From an uncultured Ruminococcus sp. (GTDB taxonomy: Bacteria > Bacillota > Clostridia > Lachnospirales > Lachnospiraceae): a stretch of 64,000 nt of DNA. This document shows positions 17,299 to 25,725 of this stretch, piece after piece. Below the pieces are notes generated by a model. That model ran no database searches. It saw nothing but the letters and a program-made list of their open reading frames with translations, and had not been told where the DNA came from. A program made the position numbers and the translations under genes. The DNA lies in contig UQVC01000006.1 in NCBI GenBank assembly GCA_900544395.1, positions 1-64,000 on the forward strand. The letters are read 5' to 3'. How positions within the stretch are numbered: the stretch's first letter is position 1; every line of letters begins with the position of its first letter.

Positions 17299-19614
17299 AT
17301 GAAAATTTTAATGCAGTCGATTGACCGCAATATTTTGAAAGTGGTCTGTCAGGAATGTGAAAAGGAACATCTTCCAGGAGCACAGATTCTTCCGAGTGCA
17401 GATGCAGAATGGACACAAGGGTGTCAGATTTGTGCCGAACAGAAAGAAGGAGAGATTGTCTTTTGGACAGAAGATGGAATTTTTGCAAGACAGTCAGAGG
17501 TTTGTCTTACGCCAAAAGAGGTGTTTCGTTATACTTTTTCCGGCAATGCCCCGGTCATTGTGACAAAGAAGACGATCGATGGAGAACGTGCTTTTGTAGA
17601 GAATGCAGACACGGTAAAAGTGGCGGATGCATACGAAGGGAAAATCTCCTTTCAGCTTTGTGACGATGAGGCAATTTATGGACTGGGTCAGCAGGAAAAC
17701 GGAGTGTATAATTACCGGAATGTAAAGGAATATCTGTATCAGAATAATATGAAGATTCCGATGCCGGTGATCCTCTCTTCCAGACACTATGCAATCCTGT
17801 TTGACGCAGGATGTATGTTTACCTATGAGGAAAAGAATGGAATCATGACATTTACTTTTGATGCGGTGGATGATCTTACCTACTATGTGATCAAAGGAAG
17901 CTGTATGGATGAACTGGTGAAAGGAATCCGTACGCTTACCGGAAAAGCAGTCATGCTTCCGAAATGGGCATTTGGGTATGTGCAGTCAAAGGAGCGCTAT
18001 AAAACACAGGAAGAGATTCTGACCACGGCAGAAGAATTTCAAAAGCGTGACATTCCGGTGTCCTGTCTTGTGCTGGACTGGCATTCCTGGGAAGAAGGAA
18101 AATGGGGCAACAAGATTTTTGACAAGAGTCGTTTTCCAGATGCCAAAGCCATGGTAGACGAGCTTCATAAAAAAGGAATTGCATTTATGATCTCGGTATG
18201 GCCGAATATGAACCAGGGGACAGAAAATAACGAAGAAATGGCAAAGGCAGGCAAGCTGCTGATGAATTTATCCACGTATGATGCGTTTGATGAGGAAGCA
18301 AGAAATCTGTACTGGGAACAGTGTGAACGGGAACTGTTTGCGGCAGGAACCGATGCCTGGTGGTGTGATTCCACGGAGCCGTTTACTCCAGACTGGAACG
18401 GAGCGGTCAAACGCCCGGATGAGGAACGGTATCAGATGGCAAAAGATTCTACGAATCAATATCTGGATGCAAGAGAATCCAACCTGTTTGCCCTGAAACA
18501 TGCCCAGGGAATTTATGAGCATCAGCGGGCGGCATGTTCGAAAAAGAGAGTGGCGAATCTTACCAGATCCGGCTCCCCTGGTTCCCAGCGATATGGAACG
18601 ATCCTCTGGTCCGGGGATATTGCGGCAACCTGGGACGTGTTAAAAAATCAGATCGCAGAAGGTCTGAGTATGAGCATGTCCGGTATTCCATACTGGACGC
18701 TGGATGCAGGGGCATTTTTTACAGGAACATTGGAATGCTGGAGAAAATTCATCGACAATCCACAGGCAGAAGGCCCGCAGCCATGGTTCTGGCATGGTCT
18801 GTTTGAAAAAGGGGTGGAGGATTTGGGATATCGGGAACTGTATGTGCGCTGGCTGCAGCTTAGCACCTATCTTCCGATGATGCGCTCCCACGGGACAGAC
18901 ACACCGAGAGAGCCATGGCAGTTTGGAGAGGCTGGTTCCGTATATTATGATACGATTGTAACCTATATCCGAAAACGATATGCAATGCTGCCGTACACAT
19001 ATTCACTGGCATGGAAGGTTTGGAAGGATGATTATACAATCCTTCGCAGTCTGATGTTTGATTTTGCACAGGATGAGGCGGTAAAAGAACGGAAAGAAGA
19101 GTTTCTGTATGGCCCGTCCTATCTCGTCTGTCCGGTGACAAGGCCGATGGAGTATGGTCCGCAGAGCACACCGCTTGAAGCGTCCAGAGAGGTGGAAATC
19201 TACCTTCCCAAAGGTGCAGACTGGTATGCAGAGGAAGATGACCGATATTTTGAAGGCGGTCAGAACATTTGTATGGAAGCGGGGGTGGATACGATGCCGG
19301 TATTTGTACGTGCCGGTTCCGTGATTCCAAAGGCATCCAAAGTGATGGGATGCACAGATGAGATCCACGTGTATGCAGGTGCAGACGGAAGCTTTGCACT
19401 GTATGAAGACAATGGCGAGGATTACGAATATGAAAACGGATCTTACAGCCTGATCACATTCCGGTGGGAGGACTCCTGTCATAAGCTGCATGTGAAATCG
19501 GAAAAGACAGAGTGCGGATATCCGGAAAGATTCTGTGTGTTCCTTCATGAAAACGGAACGGTACAGAAAAAAGAAGTAGTTTGGGAAGGAACAGAGACAG
19601 AAATTTTGTTGTAG
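17299..19614 (+). CDS. GH31 alpha-xylosidase / alpha-glucosidase family enzyme
   Basis: Retaining alpha-glycosidase of 771 residues. The nucleophile is D357 in WWCDSTEP and the acid/base is D440 in LWSGDI, both in the expected GH31 order. An N-terminal beta-sandwich carries YGLGQQENG, and C-terminal beta domains follow the barrel. The start follows GTAGGAGGAAG, 14 bases after the GH42 stop. There is no secretion signal. GH31 covers alpha-xylosidase, alpha-glucosidase, alpha-galactosidase and sulfoquinovosidase activities. Next to GH29, GH95 and GH42, an alpha-xylosidase acting on deprotected xyloglucan oligosaccharides, or on xylose in a pectic side chain, is the most natural guess, but that is inference. 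Confidence 0.9.
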   Translation: MKILMQSIDRNILKVVCQECEKEHLPGAQILPSADAEWTQGCQICAEQKEGEIVFWTEDGIFARQSEVCLTPKEVFRYTFSGNAPVIVTKKTIDGERAFVENADTVKVADAYEGKISFQLCDDEAIYGLGQQENGVYNYRNVKEYLYQNNMKIPMPVILSSRHYAILFDAGCMFTYEEKNGIMTFTFDAVDDLTYYVIKGSCMDELVKGIRTLTGKAVMLPKWAFGYVQSKERYKTQEEILTTAEEFQKRDIPVSCLVLDWHSWEEGKWGNKIFDKSRFPDAKAMVDELHKKGIAFMISVWPNMNQGTENNEEMAKAGKLLMNLSTYDAFDEEARNLYWEQCERELFAAGTDAWWCDSTEPFTPDWNGAVKRPDEERYQMAKDSTNQYLDARESNLFALKHAQGIYEHQRAACSKKRVANLTRSGSPGSQRYGTILWSGDIAATWDVLKNQIAEGLSMSMSGIPYWTLDAGAFFTGTLECWRKFIDNPQAEGPQPWFWHGLFEKGVEDLGYRELYVRWLQLSTYLPMMRSHGTDTPREPWQFGEAGSVYYDTIVTYIRKRYAMLPYTYSLAWKVWKDDYTILRSLMFDFAQDEAVKERKEEFLYGPSYLVCPVTRPMEYGPQSTPLEASREVEIYLPKGADWYAEEDDRYFEGGQNICMEAGVDTMPVFVRAGSVIPKASKVMGCTDEIHVYAGADGSFALYEDNGEDYEYENGSYSLITFRWEDSCHKLHVKSEKTECGYPERFCVFLHENGTVQKKEVVWEGTETEILL

Positions 19615-19645
19615 CCGGACGAATGCAGAAAGTGGGAAGACAAGG

Positions 19646-20782
19646 ATGAAAAACGAAGAAGTATTTCAATATAATAAACGAGATTCACAGGGGACACGGG
19701 TAACGCCGGTGTCCTGTGAAACATTTGACTTTGCGCGTTATGTGGAGTATGAAGAATCCTTAAGAGAACGCCAGGAGAAGTTTTTGAAAGCGGATGACGG
19801 GATTCTGGTGTACAGACGTGTGCGGGCAGACGGCGTCTTTTACGACAAATGCAGAGACTGGAAGGAATCTCTGGAATTACAGCTTGGCGCTTTGGAAAAA
19901 AGTCTGGAGTATCGGGCTGATATTGCCAATTTCCTGGAACCCTGGTATGGGATCGGATACATTGCAGGATGCTTTGGCGGAGAATATGAGTTTTTAGAGG
20001 GGCAGGCTCCTGCAGTGCGTCCCATGTTCCATTCTGCGGAAGAACTGCTGGCGGCAGCTCCCGAAAAGATCGAGAATACCCCTGCGGGAAAACAGATCCT
20101 GGAAATGACCGAATATTTTATGGATAAGACAAAAGGAAAGCTTCCGGTTTCTATGACTGATGTACAGTCGCCGATCAACATGCTGTCGTATCTGTTGCCG
20201 ATCACAGATCTGTTTATGGAAGTATATGACGATCCGGATGGAGTCAAAGAAGCAGCGATGCTTTCGGCAAAGCTTCTGGCAGAATTTCTGGACAGGCAAA
20301 GGGAGATCATTGGGGATGCACTGGCTTCTCCGGGACATGGATTTGCCAGCAGCAGACTGTTTCGTGGAATCGGGCTGAGTGATGACAACAGCATCATGGT
20401 TGCCGGGGAAGATTACAAAGAATTGTTCCAGCCGGCGGATGAGTGGCTCGGAGAGCGGTTTGGCGGAACGGTATTTCATTCCTGCGGAAACTGGGAGCAG
20501 AAGATTTCCATGGTGAAGCAGATGAATGGGATCTTTATGGCAGATGGAGCGTTTACTCTTCAGACAGATCCTTCTCCGAACAATCCGGATGTGTTTGGAG
20601 AACAATTTGCAGACAGCGGCATTATTCTGAATGCACGGGCAGTCGGCGCAGAGGCAGGAGATGCGTTTGAAAGACTGTATCGAAAAGGAATGAAACTCAT
20701 TGCCGTGACATACTGTGAGACCGCACAAGAACAAGAAGCGCTTTATCGGAAACTGCATGAGATGGAGCAGCGTTTGAAATAA
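19646..20782 (+). CDS. URO-D-superfamily protein A, methyltransferase-like
   Basis: A 378-residue member of the uroporphyrinogen decarboxylase fold, which also includes corrinoid methyltransferases such as MtaA and MtbA. It is not likely to be a haem enzyme: no other tetrapyrrole gene is near. The zinc site of the methyltransferases (H-x-C, then a distant C) seems intact, with H278 and C280 in FHSCGNW and C357 in VTYCETA. Such zinc sites activate thiols for methyl transfer. It sits inside the GH29-GH42-GH31-GH140 operon, 31 bases after GH31, so its substrate should come from the same glycan. No corrinoid-binding protein is encoded in the window. The role is unknown; a methyl-group reaction on an O-methyl sugar or a released methyl group is possible. 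Confidence 0.7.
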   Translation: MKNEEVFQYNKRDSQGTRVTPVSCETFDFARYVEYEESLRERQEKFLKADDGILVYRRVRADGVFYDKCRDWKESLELQLGALEKSLEYRADIANFLEPWYGIGYIAGCFGGEYEFLEGQAPAVRPMFHSAEELLAAAPEKIENTPAGKQILEMTEYFMDKTKGKLPVSMTDVQSPINMLSYLLPITDLFMEVYDDPDGVKEAAMLSAKLLAEFLDRQREIIGDALASPGHGFASSRLFRGIGLSDDNSIMVAGEDYKELFQPADEWLGERFGGTVFHSCGNWEQKISMVKQMNGIFMADGAFTLQTDPSPNNPDVFGEQFADSGIILNARAVGAEAGDAFERLYRKGMKLIAVTYCETAQEQEALYRKLHEMEQRLK

Positions 20783-20815
20783 GAGAGAACTTAGGGTTCT
20801 GGAAAAGAGGAAAAG

Positions 20816-22141
20816 ATGAAAGTCTGGGAATATGGGAAGCTGCGTGTCAGCGACAATCAGAAATATCTTTGCAACGGAGATCGGCCGTTCTTCTGGCTGG
20901 GAGATACGGCATGGCTGATGTTTGCAAAACTGACAGAAGAGGAAGCAGCAGTTTATCTGAGAAACAGAAAAGAAAAAGGATACAATGTGATCCAGTCGAC
21001 TCTGATCCACGAGTGGCCTCAGAAAAACCGAGATGGCGCGGATGCGCTGTGTAATGAAGAATATGCCACACCGGATCTGGAGGGCGGATATTGGGAACGT
21101 GTGGAACATATGGTCAGCATGGCAGAAGAACTTGGACTTTACATGGCGCTTCTTCCAACCTGGGGAGCCAATGTGGCTGCAGGAAGGCTGCATATGGGAA
21201 ATGTAGACGCATATCTGGATTTTCTGCTGGAGCGTTTTGGATCCCGGCCAAATATCATATGGCTGGCAGGAGGAGATGTGAAAGGAGAGGCGGCGCCAGA
21301 AGTATTCTGTCATATTGGAAAGCGGCTGAAAGAAGAAAGCGATGGGCATCTGGTAGGCTTTCATCCATTTGGAAGAACTTCTTCTTCCCAGTGGTTCCAG
21401 GAAGAAGACTGGCTGGATTTCAATATGTTCCAGTCGGGACACCGCAGATACGATCAGGTCGTGCTGGGGGCGTGGGATGACAATGGGAAGAATCCAAATC
21501 AATACGGAGAGGACAACTGGAGATATGTGCAGGCAGATCTGGCAAAAACTCCGCGGAAGCCAACCATTGACGGAGAACCGTCTTATGAGCAGATCGTACA
21601 CGGACTGCATGACAATACACAGCCTTACTGGCAGTCCTGGGACACCAGAAGATACGCATACTGGTCAGTCTTTGCAGGGGCGTTCGGCCATACATTCGGC
21701 GACAATGCCATTATGCAGTTTTTCCGGAAAGACTTGGAAAAAGAAGGGGTATTTGGCGTATGGCAGGATTGGAGAGAGGCTCTGCACAACATCGGCGGGA
21801 TGCAGATGGGACATTTGAAACATCTGATGGAGAGCGTAGAGTATCAGAATGGATGCGCAGCGCAGAACCTGGTGACAGAAGGCGACGGCGAGGCTTATGA
21901 GAGAATCGCCGTGTTTGCAGGAAAGGACTATATCTTCTGTTATGATTATACGGGGCATCCGTTTACACTGGATCTGGAATCTTACAAGGGAACATTTGAT
22001 ACATATTGGATGGATCCCGTAACCGGCGTGTTCAGCTATGCGGGATGCACAGAAGGAAAACAAAAGCATACGTTTTGCCCAATGAAGCGCCTGGAAGGAC
22101 ACTCCGATTGGGTACTGGTGCTGAAAAAGCAGGAAAAGTAA
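20816..22141 (+). CDS. GH140-like enzyme (DUF4038; apiosidase family)
   Basis: A 441-residue TIM-barrel protein of the DUF4038 group, whose characterised members (GH140) hydrolyse the apiose-galacturonic acid bond at the base of rhamnogalacturonan II side chains. The N-terminal signature GDRPFFWLGDTAWLMF is typical. Two acidic residues lie at the expected catalytic places, D154 in LAGGDVKGE and E254 in DGEPSY. A small C-terminal beta domain follows the barrel (from about residue 345). It is the last gene of the GH29 operon and ends at a strong terminator. DUF4038 proteins are diverse, so apiosidase activity is a hypothesis, but it is one of the better hints of a pectic substrate. Confidence 0.75.
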   Translation: MKVWEYGKLRVSDNQKYLCNGDRPFFWLGDTAWLMFAKLTEEEAAVYLRNRKEKGYNVIQSTLIHEWPQKNRDGADALCNEEYATPDLEGGYWERVEHMVSMAEELGLYMALLPTWGANVAAGRLHMGNVDAYLDFLLERFGSRPNIIWLAGGDVKGEAAPEVFCHIGKRLKEESDGHLVGFHPFGRTSSSQWFQEEDWLDFNMFQSGHRRYDQVVLGAWDDNGKNPNQYGEDNWRYVQADLAKTPRKPTIDGEPSYEQIVHGLHDNTQPYWQSWDTRRYAYWSVFAGAFGHTFGDNAIMQFFRKDLEKEGVFGVWQDWREALHNIGGMQMGHLKHLMESVEYQNGCAAQNLVTEGDGEAYERIAVFAGKDYIFCYDYTGHPFTLDLESYKGTFDTYWMDPVTGVFSYAGCTEGKQKHTFCPMKRLEGHSDWVLVLKKQEK

Positions 22142-22158
22142 AATAAAAAACAAAATGG

Positions 22159-22197
22159 GGGATATCATTCAAATCTGCAAATGATATCCCACGTTTT
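22159..22197. terminator. Bidirectional terminator
   Basis: GGGATATCATT (22159-22169) and AATGATATCCC (22180-22190) make a perfect 11-bp stem with a T-run on one side and an A-rich flank on the other. It separates the converging GH140-like and GH43-like genes and can stop both. Confidence 0.85.
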
Positions 22198-22234
22198 TAT
22201 ATCCAAATGAAGCCGTCATGAGGAGTTGTTTCTG

Positions 22235-23047
22235 TTACTCCCGGAAAATACATAAATGTTTGCACATATCCGGAAACTGCATCTGCTTGCTGACATCTTC
22301 CCAGTGTTTGAAATCTTTGGTGCGCATTCCTTTATAGCTGGCATCCCCGAATGAGTCATAAAACAGATACATCCACCCATCTTCTTCGATCAGGAGAGGA
22401 CCTTCTGTCCGGAAAGCTGTCAGTAAAGGCGAGATATCTTCATAAGGCCCGGTGATATCACGGGAACGTGCGGTTCGGATGGCAGCATAGTGGGTACCGG
22501 GGGCATTATGTCCGCGCTCATCTTTAAATGCCATGTAGTAGTAGCCGTTATAATACCGGATGGAAGCATCGATCACCTGGTATCCTGGATCAAATAATTT
22601 CTGTGCCGGTGTGTAGGTTTCAAAATCTTCTGTATGACAATACCAGATCCGATTGGAAACCCGTTTGTCTGTATTCAGGGAATAAAAACTGGTGGACCAG
22701 AACAGCATCCAGGCATTGCGTTTGCGGTCAAAACAAAGTTCGGGAGCCCAGCAGTTGCAGACATCCTCATTGTCACCCATGACTTTCAAATGTTTGACTT
22801 CGTCCCAGTGGATCAGATCTTGGGATGTTGTATATCCCAGGGTGTTGCTGTACCAGTTGTCGGTAAAAAACAGTCGGTAGATTCCCTGGTTATCTTTTAA
22901 AATGTAAGGGTCGCGGATGATTTTTCCAAAAGGCCGAAGATCTAAAACCGGCTGGTTCTGATTGCAGTCTTCAAAATGGAACAGATCGTTTCCTTTTGCA
23001 ATGCGCAGGGTTTGATCCTGGTCAAAAAAGTAAGACATGGTATACAT
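22235..23047 (-). CDS. GH43-like beta-propeller glycosidase
   Basis: A short, 270-residue five-bladed propeller of the GH43/GH117-like kind, found in arabinofuranosidases and xylosidases. The three acidic residues of the clan are in place: D46 in IRDPYI, D160 in VIDASI and E215 in RTEGPL. Repeated blade motifs such as WDEVKHL and WEDVSKQ support the fold. Its ATG directly follows the TAA of the MATE gene (TAAATG), with the ribosome site GGAGGAAA inside the upstream gene, so translation is coupled. No signal peptide. Exact substrate unknown; L-arabinose or a related furanose would suit the locus. Confidence 0.78.
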   Translation of the reverse strand: MYTMSYFFDQDQTLRIAKGNDLFHFEDCNQNQPVLDLRPFGKIIRDPYILKDNQGIYRLFFTDNWYSNTLGYTTSQDLIHWDEVKHLKVMGDNEDVCNCWAPELCFDRKRNAWMLFWSTSFYSLNTDKRVSNRIWYCHTEDFETYTPAQKLFDPGYQVIDASIRYYNGYYYMAFKDERGHNAPGTHYAAIRTARSRDITGPYEDISPLLTAFRTEGPLLIEEDGWMYLFYDSFGDASYKGMRTKDFKHWEDVSKQMQFPDMCKHLCIFRE

Positions 23048-24406
23048 TTAAATTTCCTCCATCAATGATTTATTTTTTGTTTTCCAGACACCGGAGCGGA
23101 AACGCAGACCAAAACAAATGCTTCGGCACAGCCAGTCGGAAAGCATGGCAATCCATACACCAAGTACGCCCATGTGGAAGTAGATCCCAAGAATATAGCT
23201 GAATCCGACACGCCAGATCCACATGGAAAGAATGGAAACAACCATGGGATATTTGACATCGGCAGCCGCGCGGAGCGTATTTGTGAGCATAAAGGACTCG
23301 GGATATAAAAAGATGGCTCCGATACTGTGAACACGGATCAGCAGTGAGGCAGTTTCCAGAGTTTCCGGTGTCAGATTGTAAAGCGGCAGAAGATACGGAC
23401 AGGCAACAAACATGAGTAAATTAGTGACTGCCAGAATGCCGTGCGATACAAGCAGCAGTTTTTTTGTGTAGGAGACCGCCAGGTCATAAGCGCTTGCTCC
23501 GATGCACTGCCCTGAAATGGTGATCATAGCTGTTCCAATGGCGGCAGCCGGGATCAGGGCAAACTGGGACAAAGAGTTGGAAACCGCATTTGCGGTGGTG
23601 GCGCTTGTTCCAAATCCTGCTACAACGCTGAGCACCAGCAGTTTTCCAATTTGGAAAATACTTGTCTCAATGCTGCTTGGAATCCCAATATATAACAGTT
23701 TTCGAATGATTCCGATATGAAAATGAAACGAATAAGTCTTCAGTGTGATCAACTGCCCCGGTCGTCTCAGCATCAAAAGAAGAAAGACAGCGGCAAAGAT
23801 CCGGGCGATCAAAGAAGAAATGGCAACTCCTGAAGCGCCCATATGAAAGCAAAAGACAAGCAGTGCATTTCCACAGACGTTCAAAAAGTTCATGACAAGA
23901 GAAGCGGTCATGGAAATTTTTGAATTTCCCATAGCGCGGAAAATAGCGGCGCAGGAATTGTAAATGGCAAGAAACGGATAAGAAAAAGCCAGGATGAAGA
24001 AATAAATTCTTGCATTTTCCATAACGTCAGGCGCCACATTTCCAAAAATCAGATGCAAAAGCCAGTAATTTCCGAGCAGTGCAATGGCTGTCATAAAAAA
24101 AGACAGCGTTGTTGTGGATAAAAGAAGCTGCTGTGTATTTTTTAAAGCGCTCAGATAGTTCCTGGCTCCCAGATTTTGGGAAATGATGACAGATCCTCCG
24201 GTGGTAAGCGCTACAAAAAGAACAACAAGCAATACGTTAAGGGAGTCTACAAGCGATACGCCTGAAACAGCAGCTTCCCCTGCGCTTGCCACCATCATTG
24301 TGTCAGCCATTCCGACAAAAATCCCGAGGAATTGTTCAATGATCAGTGGAAAAATCAGTGCGCGAAGCTGCTTTCCGGTAAAAAGCGGCGGGTTGTCAGA
24401 AGACAT
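23048..24406 (-). CDS. MATE-family efflux transporter
   Basis: Multidrug and toxin extrusion type transporter of 452 residues with about twelve hydrophobic helices, the family's normal length. The first helices contain PLIIEQFLGIFVGMADTMMV, typical of the bacterial MATE (DinF/NorM-like) group. The ATG at 24406 follows GGAGGTGTATCTC; a longer in-frame TTG start lacks a ribosome site. It is the first gene of a two-gene minus-strand operon with the GH43-like enzyme. Why an exporter is bound to a glycosidase inside a glycan locus is unclear: it may export a by-product (methanol, aglycone, unusual sugar) or simply be a hitch-hiker. Confidence 0.9.
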   Translation of the reverse strand: MSSDNPPLFTGKQLRALIFPLIIEQFLGIFVGMADTMMVASAGEAAVSGVSLVDSLNVLLVVLFVALTTGGSVIISQNLGARNYLSALKNTQQLLLSTTTLSFFMTAIALLGNYWLLHLIFGNVAPDVMENARIYFFILAFSYPFLAIYNSCAAIFRAMGNSKISMTASLVMNFLNVCGNALLVFCFHMGASGVAISSLIARIFAAVFLLLMLRRPGQLITLKTYSFHFHIGIIRKLLYIGIPSSIETSIFQIGKLLVLSVVAGFGTSATTANAVSNSLSQFALIPAAAIGTAMITISGQCIGASAYDLAVSYTKKLLLVSHGILAVTNLLMFVACPYLLPLYNLTPETLETASLLIRVHSIGAIFLYPESFMLTNTLRAAADVKYPMVVSILSMWIWRVGFSYILGIYFHMGVLGVWIAMLSDWLCRSICFGLRFRSGVWKTKNKSLMEEI

Positions 24407-24588
24407 GAGATACACCTCCAATACATATCTGTTTTTATCAGTGTACTATAAGAAGAAATGAAACAATAACATATTTGTTAGAAGAGTAACAGAAAAGACA
24501 TCACTTCCGAAATCCGGTAGATTTTTTAAATTTTGTCTAGTAAAATCAAAGAAAATCGAAAAACCGACAAGATGCAGGAGGGTGAGAA

Positions 24589-25707
24589 ATGAAGTATAAA
24601 AAGAATTGGGAAGAGACAAAAGAAAAATTCAGAAATTACTGGAAACACCAGAATACAGGACGTCCTTTGATGATCGTTGTGGCAGAAAAAGAAGGAGCCA
24701 CACCACTTCCGGAGGAACTGCGTTCCAAGGATATGGAGGATAAATATATGAATCCGGAACGTATGGTTGCAAGCTATCGTCACTGGTGTGAAAATCATGA
24801 ATTTTTGGGAGAAAGTTTTCCGAATATGAGTGCAGACTTCGGACCGGGATCGATCGCAGCCTATCTGGGATCTGACATTGAATTTCAGGATCGTACGGTC
24901 TGGTTTACAGAATGTGTGGAAGACTGGGAGGAAGAAGGAGAACTGAAGTTTGACCCGGAAAATGCGTGGTTTCAAAAACATATCGAAGTTGTAAAAAAAT
25001 GCCGGGAACTGGCAGGCGATGATTTTTATGTTGCGATTCCGGACCTGATGGAAAATGTAGATATCCTTGCTTCGCTGCGAGGCGCCCAGAATACGATTTT
25101 TGACCTGATCGATGAACCGGAAGAAATGGAAAAGCGAATCCAGGAAGTGACGGATGTTTATTTTGAATATTATGACCGATTTTATGATCTGGTGAAAGAT
25201 TCCAAGGATGGTTCTTCTTGTTACACCGTATTCCAGATCTGGGGAGAAGGAAAAACTGCCAAACTGCAATGCGACTTTTCTGCTATGATGTCTCCGACTC
25301 AATACCGGGAATTTATTGTAGATTCTCTCAGACAGCAGGCAAAAAAACTGGATAATGTGCTGTATCATCTGGATGGACCAGATGCAATTAAACATGTGGA
25401 TGCACTGATGGAAATCGAAGAGATCGATGCACTGCAGTGGACCAGCGGAGACCATGGTCCGGATGGAACACTGGAAGAATGGTATGAAATTTATGATAAG
25501 GCAAGAAGAGCGGGAAAATCTCTGTGGATCAAGGTTTACACAGGAACGGTAGATGACTGGATCCGCAATGTGGATCGTCTGGTACAAAGATATGGTTCCC
25601 ACAGTATGCTGCTTTACTTTAATCCGATGTCTATGGCAGATGCGAAGAAGCTGATGGCATATGCAGAAGAACATTGGAAAGACGTAAAAGGAACATTTGA
25701 GTGTTAG
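24589..25707 (+). CDS. URO-D-superfamily protein B, lacking the zinc Cys
   Basis: A 372-residue protein that reads like the URO-D fold group found in sugar clusters (KKNWEETKEKFRNYWKHQ at the start is typical of these). It starts after GCAGGAGGG. In place of the H-x-C zinc motif of the methyltransferase branch it has H260-L-D262 in YHLDGPD, and the distant cysteine is also absent near YFNPMSM. So it differs from paralogues A and C and probably does not bind zinc in the same way. It is followed by the large putative glycosidase, whose ribosome site begins 5 bases after its stop. Function unknown; it might bind or act on a sugar-derived compound. Confidence 0.6.
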   Translation: MKYKKNWEETKEKFRNYWKHQNTGRPLMIVVAEKEGATPLPEELRSKDMEDKYMNPERMVASYRHWCENHEFLGESFPNMSADFGPGSIAAYLGSDIEFQDRTVWFTECVEDWEEEGELKFDPENAWFQKHIEVVKKCRELAGDDFYVAIPDLMENVDILASLRGAQNTIFDLIDEPEEMEKRIQEVTDVYFEYYDRFYDLVKDSKDGSSCYTVFQIWGEGKTAKLQCDFSAMMSPTQYREFIVDSLRQQAKKLDNVLYHLDGPDAIKHVDALMEIEEIDALQWTSGDHGPDGTLEEWYEIYDKARRAGKSLWIKVYTGTVDDWIRNVDRLVQRYGSHSMLLYFNPMSMADAKKLMAYAEEHWKDVKGTFEC

Positions 25708-25725
25708 GTGATGGAGGTAAAGAAC

